Of a DNA stretch of 27,901 bases, positions 22,900 through 27,901 are shown in pieces. Each line of letters opens with the position of its first letter. Position 1 is the first letter of the stretch. The translations under genes and the position numbers were made by a program. The stretch is from DATAVB01 sp040414495. Lineage in GTDB: Bacteria > Actinomycetota > Actinomycetes > Mycobacteriales > QHCD01. Where the stretch lies: positions 1 to 27,901 of the forward strand of contig JBEDUI010000276.1 of assembly GCA_040414495.1 (NCBI GenBank). Reading direction: 5' to 3'. The notes beneath the pieces are model-generated. The model worked only from the letters and a program-made list of their open reading frames with translations. It was not told the origin of the DNA and did no database searches.

Positions 22900-22941
22900 G
22901 AGAATTCTTCGAATATCCGCCTGATCGAAGGAATTCCGGCC

Positions 22942-24174
22942 TCAGCTACGCGCGAGCTGCGCTGCTTTGGCCTCCAGATACTGCTTTTCCGGCAGGCTGG
23001 TCGTCCGGCGGGCGGCGGCGAGATACGTCGTCCGCGCGGCACCGAGATCACCGGCCAGCTCCAGCAGGTGAGCGCGTACGGCGTGCAACCGGTGGTGGCC
23101 GGCCATTCGCTCATCGGAATCCAGCGGCTCCAGCACCGCCAATCCGGCCTCCGGTCCCTGCACCATCGCCACCGCGACGGCCCGGTTCAGCGTGACCATC
23201 GGGTTGGGCGCGAGCCGTTCAAGCAGGCCGTACAAACCCAGAACCTGCGCCCAGTCGGTGTCTTCAGCGCGCGGCGCCTCGTCGTGCACGGCGGCGATCG
23301 CGGCCTGCACCTGGTACGGCCCGAGAATGCTGTGCCGTAAGGCGTTGCTGACCAGGTCCGAGCCTTCCTCGATGAGCACCCGGTCCCAGCGACCGCGGTC
23401 CTGTTCGGCCAGCGGGATCAGGCCGCCGTCGGATCGGGTCCGCGCCGGGCGCCGGGCTTCGGTCAAGAGCATCAGGGCCAGCAGCCCGGCGACCTCCCCG
23501 TCGTCGGGGAGCAGCGCATGCACCCCCCGGGTCAACCGGATCGCCTCTCTGGTCAGATCGGCGCGGTGCAGTTGCGGGCCGGACGAGGTCGTATAGCCCT
23601 CGTTGAAGATCAGGTACAGCACGTGCAGGACGGCGGCCAGCCGCTCCGGCCAGTCCGACTCGGCCGGCAGTTGGAACGGGATGCCCTTGATCTTCTGCTT
23701 GGCCCGGCTGATCCGCTGGCCCATTGTCGATTCCGGTACGAAGAAGGCGCCGGCGATCTGCCCGGTGCTCAGCCCGCCGACGCTACGCAACGTCAACGCG
23801 ATCTGCGAGGCCGGCGACAGTGCCGGATGGCAGCACAGGAACAGCAATGTCAGGCTGTCGTCCCGGGCCAGGGTTGCCTCGTCGGCCGGCGGCGCTACCG
23901 CGTCGGCGGGCCGGCCGGCCAGGTCCTCCTCCCGTCGGCGCCGGGCCTGATCGCTGCGCAGCTGATCGGTCAACCGCCGCGACGCCACCGTGATGAGCCA
24001 GCCGCGTGGATTGCTCGGCAGGCCCTCGACTGGCCACTGTTCGGCCGCGGCCAGCAACGCCTCCTGGGTAGCGTCCTCGCAGGCGTCGAAATGTCCGTAT
24101 CGCCGGACCAGCGCGCCGAGGACCTGCGGCGTCAATGTCCGCAGCAGGTCCTGGACGTCGCGCGGGAGCCTCAC
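22942..24174 (-). CDS. ECF42-group sigma factor with DUF6596/TPR-like C-terminal extension
   Basis: A 410-residue RNA polymerase sigma factor of the ECF42 group. Region 2 is about 12-77 (LGALVRRYGHFDACEDATQEALLAA, NPRGWLITVASRRLTDQLR). Region 4 is about 108-165 (LLFLCCHPALSPASQIALTLR, GGLSTGQIAGAFFVPESTMGQRISRAKQKI). Residues about 180-285 match the DUF6596 extension (LYLIFNEGYTTSSG, LLALMLLTEARRPAR), and the remainder (to 410) is helical and TPR-like, ending in TTYLAAARRTTSLPEKQYLEAKAAQLARS. This extension, not an anti-sigma factor, controls activity in the group. The GTG start overlaps the stop of the preceding DGPF protein gene in a 4-base GTGA, indicating translational coupling. A matching ECF42-type promoter lies upstream of the pair. 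Confidence 0.94.
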   Translation of the reverse strand: MRLPRDVQDLLRTLTPQVLGALVRRYGHFDACEDATQEALLAAAEQWPVEGLPSNPRGWLITVASRRLTDQLRSDQARRRREEDLAGRPADAVAPPADEATLARDDSLTLLFLCCHPALSPASQIALTLRSVGGLSTGQIAGAFFVPESTMGQRISRAKQKIKGIPFQLPAESDWPERLAAVLHVLYLIFNEGYTTSSGPQLHRADLTREAIRLTRGVHALLPDDGEVAGLLALMLLTEARRPARTRSDGGLIPLAEQDRGRWDRVLIEEGSDLVSNALRHSILGPYQVQAAIAAVHDEAPRAEDTDWAQVLGLYGLLERLAPNPMVTLNRAVAVAMVQGPEAGLAVLEPLDSDERMAGHHRLHAVRAHLLELAGDLGAARTTYLAAARRTTSLPEKQYLEAKAAQLARS

Positions 24175-24548
24175 ATCCCGGCCCCAGCCTCGGGTGAGAT
24201 CGCTTCGTGCAGGATCGGCCAGACCTCGACCTCGCGGAATTCCGCGAACGGCATGCGCGCCGCGATCTGCAGCGCCCGTTCCTCGCTGTCTACGTCGATG
24301 ACGTAGTAGCTGGCCAGGTACTCCTTGGCCTCCAGGTACGGGCCGTCGGTCACCGTGCGGGTGCCGGCCCGTACCTTGACCCGCTTGGCGTTCTCGGCGT
24401 CGGCCAACCCGTAGGCATCCAGCAGCTCACCAGTGGCGAAGAACTCGGCATTGAACGCGTCCTGGTCGGCGATTCCCTTGCGCATCTCCTCCGGCGTGAG
24501 CCCGGCCCAGGTCTCCTGGTTGGCGTAGATCAGCAGCATGTACTTCAT
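24171..24548 (-). CDS. YCII-related (DGPF domain) protein
   Basis: A 125-residue protein of the YCII/DGPF group, the constant neighbour of ECF42 sigma factors. Seen: the N-terminus MKYMLLIYANQE, then GLADAENAKRVKVRAGTRTVTDGPYLEAKEYLASYYVID with the signature DGPYLEAKE at 68-76 (DGPF in the consensus), and a final AARMPFAEFREVEVWPIL beta-alpha-beta element. The fold is a ferredoxin-like dimer; its reaction is unknown, and links to stress or antibiotic response have been proposed for the group. The ATG at 24548 has GAGGAG seven bases upstream. The stop overlaps the sigma factor start by four bases. It is probably the main target of the sigma factor encoded next to it. Confidence 0.93.
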   Translation of the reverse strand: MKYMLLIYANQETWAGLTPEEMRKGIADQDAFNAEFFATGELLDAYGLADAENAKRVKVRAGTRTVTDGPYLEAKEYLASYYVIDVDSEERALQIAARMPFAEFREVEVWPILHEAISPEAGAGM

Positions 24549-24598
24549 GGCGTACTCCTCGATGGCGGGCGCCCGGCACGGACGCGTTCACCAGTCAT

Positions 24599-24625
24599 GT
24601 CGGAGCGGCCCGGGCCGGCTCGACA
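24599..24625 (-). promoter_or_regulatory. ECF42-type autoregulatory promoter
   Basis: Read on the minus strand, -35 TGTCGA (24620-24625) and -10 CGAC (24599-24602) are separated by exactly 17 bp. These match the consensus I recall for ECF42 targets (TGTCGA, then CGA/TC). The promoter lies 51-77 bases upstream of the DGPF gene ATG (24548) and about 13 bases past the stop of the FAD oxidoreductase gene. Confidence 0.7.
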
Positions 24626-24638
24626 TTCGCGGAGTATT

Positions 24639-26858
24639 TCAGCTGTATGCCCGTACGGCGATGATTCGGGCGCTGGGGTCGCCGTTGGTGGCGGTGACAC
24701 AGATCCGGATCCGGTCGGTGCTTACGTGGATCCGGTGCCGGTGGTGCCGGGTGCGGTTGGCCTCGACGCTCACCAGGTCGCTCCAGTCGCCGTCCCACCA
24801 GGCCTGTACGCGGTAGTCGCGGACCAGGCTGGGCATGGTTTCGAACGGAGTTCGGTGGTGGTGCAGGTTGATCAGGTCCTCGTTCACGTCGTCGTTGAAG
24901 ACCAGGTCAAGCTGCCCGATCGTCACCGGCGCCGGCCAGGTCAGGGTCAGCGATTCCGTTCCACCGGGTGCCATCGGTTCGGACACCCATTCGTGCGGAC
25001 CGGCGAACGGCCGGGCGTACCCGTCGGTCACCTTCTCCGGTGTGTACGCGGCGGTTTCGGGAGTGACGCGCAGGCAAGCGCTGCGCCTATTGAGTCCCTT
25101 TGTCGACCATTCGCGCACCGGCTCCTGTACGTCGTCGCGGGGCGGGATACGGGTGAAACACAGCATTCCCGGGCTCGGTTCGTCGGCCACATAGATCGAG
25201 ACAGCATCGTTGGCGTGAATTCGCAGGAATGCGTTGCCCGGCTGTGCCGGTGTGAAGGGCAGTTCCAGGGTGACCCATTGTTTCTCGCCCGGTCGCAAGT
25301 GGACAGTGTCGGTGGCGACGTGTCGTTCGGGAATGTAGTTCTGTCCTCGTACCGGATCGTAAAGCTCAACGACCAGCTCGGTTTCTGTCCGTACGTCGAG
25401 CATCAGGTCCACTGTGTCCAGTCGCGGCTCGACCGGCAAGGTTACGCCGAATTCGGCGTTCAGCGGCCAGGGTTCGGAGGCGTCCTCGATCCGGATTGTG
25501 GTCTGGGTGCTCGAGGCGGCGACGGTGGCGGTCTGGGCCAGATCGTCCGGGTCTTTCAGCGGTAGGCCGACGATCGTGGCGTCCTGGCGCAACAGCGTAC
25601 GGACCAATTCGTCCTGGTGTTGCTGGGAAAGTTCACGCGGCATAATGCCGTGGTTATGGCACAACGCCGCCGCGGTACCGGCACCTTCGCCGATCACCGC
25701 ACAGGTCGCCATGACCCGGGTCGAGCCGAATGCGACGTGGCTGGCCGAGATATCCCGGCCGGCCACCAACAGGTTGCCGACGTTGCGGGAATACAGGCTG
25801 CGGTAGGGGATGTGGTAAATACCCTTGGCGTGCCGGTGTTTCGAACCGGCCTCGGGTGCGTACATACCGCGTGGCGGGTGCAGATCGATCGACCAACCGC
25901 CGATTGCCACCCGGTCCTCGAATTCGGTCTGGCCCATGATGTCGTTCTGGGTCAGCACGTGGTCGCCCAGGAAACGGCGGTATTCCCGTTTGCCGGGCAG
26001 CGCGCCGACCCATTCCAACGCCATCGTGTCGGCGTCGAATTTCCCGGAATTCTTGATGTAGTCCCAGATTCCGTAGATCGCGGCCCACAACTCGTCGCGG
26101 ATCATCTCGTTGTCGTGCACGATGTCGTGCTCGCCGCCCCATTCGATCCACCAATAGGCGCAGCCATTGTCGCCGGCCTTGATGATCCGGCTCTCGGGAA
26201 TGCTGGTCTTGGTGATGTCCTTGGCGAAGCTCGGTGGCACGTATTTGGACGGCGCGCCGGTGTCCTTGGTGTAAAAGAGCAGCGTGCTGCCCAGCGTCAG
26301 CTCGTCGGCCACCTCGGGTGCGAACGACTCGCCGTATTCGTCGCGGCCTTCCCGCCCGATTCGGTATTCGGCGCCGGCCAGATGGCCGATCAACCCGTCG
26401 CCGGTGCAGTCCAGGAAAAGCGGTGAACGGAATACAGTGGTGATTTCCGAGCCCATCGTCCAGCCGGTGACCGACTCGACCCGCCGGTCATTGGCCGGTC
26501 CGGTCGCCATGATCTCCCGTACGTCCGTGTTCAAGAATACGGTGATGTTCGGCTCGGCCCGTACCTTCTCCAGTACGACCAGATCCCAGTAGTACGGATT
26601 TCCCTCCGGGTTGCGGAACTGGTTCTCGACGAACAGCTCGCCCATGATCCCGCCCTCACGGGCATTGCGGTTCGAGCCGTGCCCGGTCGCGCCGCACACC
26701 CAGACCCGCACCTCGCTACTGGAGTTTCCGCCCAGCACCGGGCGATTGTTGATGAGCGCGACCGTCTTTCCCAACCGGGCGGCCGCAATCGCGGCGCAGA
26801 CCCCGGCCAGACCGCCTCCGACTACGGTGATATCCGAATCGACGTCCTGCGAGCGCAT
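24639..26858 (-). CDS. FAD-dependent oxidoreductase with C-terminal beta-sandwich and discoidin-like domains
   Basis: A 739-residue flavoprotein of the FAD_oxidored type (PF12831-like). The dinucleotide-binding motif is VVGGGLAGVCAAIAAAR (12-28), followed by NRPVLGGNSSSEVRVWVCGATG and NAREGGIMGEL. FLDCTGDGLIGHLAGAEYRIGREGRDEYGE and LLVAGRDISASHVAFGSTRVMATCAVIGEGAGTAA complete the FAD site. After about 450 the protein changes: a beta-rich region (about 470-590) with ELVVELYDPVRGQNY, then a discoidin (F5/8 C)-like region (about 610-739) with YTPEKVTDGYARP and WPAPVTIGQLDLVF, which suggests sugar or polymer binding. No signal peptide is seen. The ATG at 26858 is 34 bp after the permease stop, so it is the last gene of a sugar importer operon. 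Substrate unknown; oxidation of a sugar or glycoside is an inference. Confidence 0.9.
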   Translation of the reverse strand: MRSQDVDSDITVVGGGLAGVCAAIAAARLGKTVALINNRPVLGGNSSSEVRVWVCGATGHGSNRNAREGGIMGELFVENQFRNPEGNPYYWDLVVLEKVRAEPNITVFLNTDVREIMATGPANDRRVESVTGWTMGSEITTVFRSPLFLDCTGDGLIGHLAGAEYRIGREGRDEYGESFAPEVADELTLGSTLLFYTKDTGAPSKYVPPSFAKDITKTSIPESRIIKAGDNGCAYWWIEWGGEHDIVHDNEMIRDELWAAIYGIWDYIKNSGKFDADTMALEWVGALPGKREYRRFLGDHVLTQNDIMGQTEFEDRVAIGGWSIDLHPPRGMYAPEAGSKHRHAKGIYHIPYRSLYSRNVGNLLVAGRDISASHVAFGSTRVMATCAVIGEGAGTAAALCHNHGIMPRELSQQHQDELVRTLLRQDATIVGLPLKDPDDLAQTATVAASSTQTTIRIEDASEPWPLNAEFGVTLPVEPRLDTVDLMLDVRTETELVVELYDPVRGQNYIPERHVATDTVHLRPGEKQWVTLELPFTPAQPGNAFLRIHANDAVSIYVADEPSPGMLCFTRIPPRDDVQEPVREWSTKGLNRRSACLRVTPETAAYTPEKVTDGYARPFAGPHEWVSEPMAPGGTESLTLTWPAPVTIGQLDLVFNDDVNEDLINLHHHRTPFETMPSLVRDYRVQAWWDGDWSDLVSVEANRTRHHRHRIHVSTDRIRICVTATNGDPSARIIAVRAYS

Positions 26859-26892
26859 GTGGGAGCACTTCCTTCGTGACTTTGTGAGCGGG

Positions 26893-27774
26893 CTATTTGA
26901 TGCCGGTGTGGCTCAGAGCCTGGAGGAATTGACGTTGGAAGATGAGGAAGACGACCACCATCGGGACAATGGATGAGGTGGCGCCGGCCATGGCGAGGCC
27001 GGCCGAGAGGCCGCCGCTTTCGTCGACGAACTGGGTCAGGCCCAACGGTAACGTGTAGTGGCTGGGACTGCTGAGCATGATCAGTGGTGTCTCATAGCTG
27101 TTCCACGATCCGACGAACCCGAGAATGGCCAGTGCCGCCAGGACCGGCCGGGCCAGCGGCAGGTAGATCCGGGCATAAATGTGCCATTCGTTGGCGCCGT
27201 CAATCCGCGCCGCCTCGGCCAATTCGCCCGGTACGGCCGAGAAGTACTGTCGCATGAGGAACGTGCCGAAAACCGTGAACATTGAGGGCAGGATCAACGC
27301 CCAGAGTGTGTCGTAGAGGCCGAGTTCCTTGAAGAACATGAACCGAGGCACCAGCAGCAATTGGCTCGGCACGATCGATGTGGCGATATAACCGACGAAG
27401 ATCTTGTCCCGACCGCGGAAGTTCAGCCGGGCAAAGGAATAACCGGCCAGCGAGGAGGTCAACAACTCGCCACCGACACTCAGCACCGCGACGAACAGCG
27501 AATTGCCGAAGAACCGGACCAGCGAATACTGCCCGGTCCAGACGTTGGCGTAATTGCTCCACTGCACCGGGTTCGGAATCCAGTGCAGCGGCACCTGGAA
27601 AACGTCTATATCGCGTTTGAGCGAGGACGAGAGCATCCACAGGAACGGGGCGGCGAACAGCAGCGCGATCAGCCACATAATGAGACTCGCGGCCACTCGC
27701 CGGACCGCTTTGCGCTGGCGCCGGCGGCGTTGCAGCGCGGCCCGGGAGGTCGCCGGCATGGTGAGAATGCTCAT
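26893..27774 (-). CDS. Carbohydrate ABC transporter permease (MalG/UgpE type)
   Basis: A 293-residue inner-membrane permease of the MalG-like branch of sugar importers. It has a short basic N-terminus (RRRRQRKAVRR), TM1 from about 30, then AAPFLWMLSSSLKRDIDVFQVPLHWIPNPVQWSNY, six TM segments in all, and the EAA loop ELAEAARIDGANEWHIYARIY that contacts the ATPase. The C-terminus VFLIFQRQFLQALSHTGIK is the usual ending of this family. ATG 27774 is chosen because it has AAGGGGG eight bases upstream and overlaps the stop of the preceding permease gene by four bases (ATGA); an upstream in-frame start at 27813 would overlap that gene further. The FAD oxidoreductase gene follows 34 bp downstream. 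No ATPase gene is visible. Confidence 0.94.
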   Translation of the reverse strand: MSILTMPATSRAALQRRRRQRKAVRRVAASLIMWLIALLFAAPFLWMLSSSLKRDIDVFQVPLHWIPNPVQWSNYANVWTGQYSLVRFFGNSLFVAVLSVGGELLTSSLAGYSFARLNFRGRDKIFVGYIATSIVPSQLLLVPRFMFFKELGLYDTLWALILPSMFTVFGTFLMRQYFSAVPGELAEAARIDGANEWHIYARIYLPLARPVLAALAILGFVGSWNSYETPLIMLSSPSHYTLPLGLTQFVDESGGLSAGLAMAGATSSIVPMVVVFLIFQRQFLQALSHTGIK

Positions 27775-27901
27775 GTGTACAACCCCCTTCCCTTTTGATA
27801 GCGCCACATGCACAGCGTCAGCAGGAGCACGCCGAGGAATGTGATCACGCCCATCGCGGCCGCGTAACCGAACTTATAGAACTGAAAGCCGTTCTGGTAC
27901 A
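27771..27901 (-). CDS. Carbohydrate ABC transporter permease (MalF/UgpA type), C-terminal part only
   Basis: The 3' end of a permease gene that continues beyond the right edge. The 43 residues in view include YQNGFQFYKFGYAAAMGVIT, the conserved last periplasmic loop and start of the last TM helix in MalF/UgpA-type permeases, then a hydrophobic helix and a basic end RYQKGRGLYT before TGA. The stop overlaps the ATG of the next permease by four bases (ATGA), which is typical of paired sugar permeases. The binding-protein gene presumably lies further right. Confidence 0.85.
   Translation of the reverse strand, partial: YQNGFQFYKFGYAAAMGVITFLGVLLLTLCMWRYQKGRGLYT

Noticed and set aside
24207..25565. 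A 452-residue plus-strand frame across the DGPF gene and the FAD oxidoreductase.
   Set aside because: It overlaps two well-supported minus-strand genes and the ECF42-type promoter, and has no recognisable domain.

Overview
The window is high-GC DNA with GTG starts, twin-arginine lipoproteins, FCD-type GntR regulators, an HxlR regulator and large ECF sigma factors with C-terminal extensions. All of this points to a soil-type member of the Actinomycetota; I cannot name the genus. I see no rRNA, tRNA, CRISPR array, insertion sequence or phage gene. The window looks like ordinary chromosome rich in sugar-uptake and regulatory genes.

Layout. 1-235 is a tandem 51-bp repeat. 250-858 (-) is a YdeI/OmpD-associated protein, divergent from a YfhO-like multi-pass membrane protein (953-3601, +). 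Next comes a UDP-sulfoquinovose synthase homologue (3731-4900, +), convergent with glycerol kinase (5066-6574, -). Two more hairpin repeats and a seven-unit degenerate repeat array (about 6789-7207) run into the stop codon of an L-fuconate dehydratase. That enzyme is the last gene of a minus-strand operon: lipoprotein sugar-binding protein (12315-10513), two permeases, dehydratase. A GntR/FCD regulator (13832-13134) lies upstream, separated by about 820 bp with three look-alike promoter elements. A 680-bp non-coding stretch upstream of the regulator carries two 15-bp palindromes of form TGTCC-N5-GGACA.

14510-17437 is a drug-resistance-style module: DHA2 MFS exporter and SAM methyltransferase (-), divergent from an HxlR regulator (+), with two 19-bp mirror-image operators between them. 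A perfect 14-bp stem terminator separates this from a DUF2000 protein (17970-17488, -). Then follow a second GntR (18497-19279, +), a cupin plus SnoaL fusion (20110-19340, -), a SigG-type ECF sigma factor with a SnoaL-like tail (20347-21318, +), a NERD-domain protein (22583-21351, -) and an ECF42 operon (YCII/DGPF protein plus sigma factor with a TPR-like tail, 24548-22942, -). The right end is a minus-strand sugar transport operon cut by the window edge: permease (partial), permease, and an FAD-dependent oxidoreductase with C-terminal beta-sandwich/discoidin-like domains.

How the genes work together. Two ABC importers without their own ATPase, each followed by a carbohydrate-acting enzyme, suggest use of plant or microbial polysaccharide sugars, with a shared ATPase elsewhere. 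The regulatory sequences are the most informative part: the HxlR operator pair, an ECF42-type autoregulatory promoter, and repeated promoter or operator elements around the fuconate operon. I did not find a clearly new defence or mobile system. The best leads are the sulfoquinovose/YfhO pair, the FAD oxidoreductase in a sugar operon, and the repeated regulatory elements.
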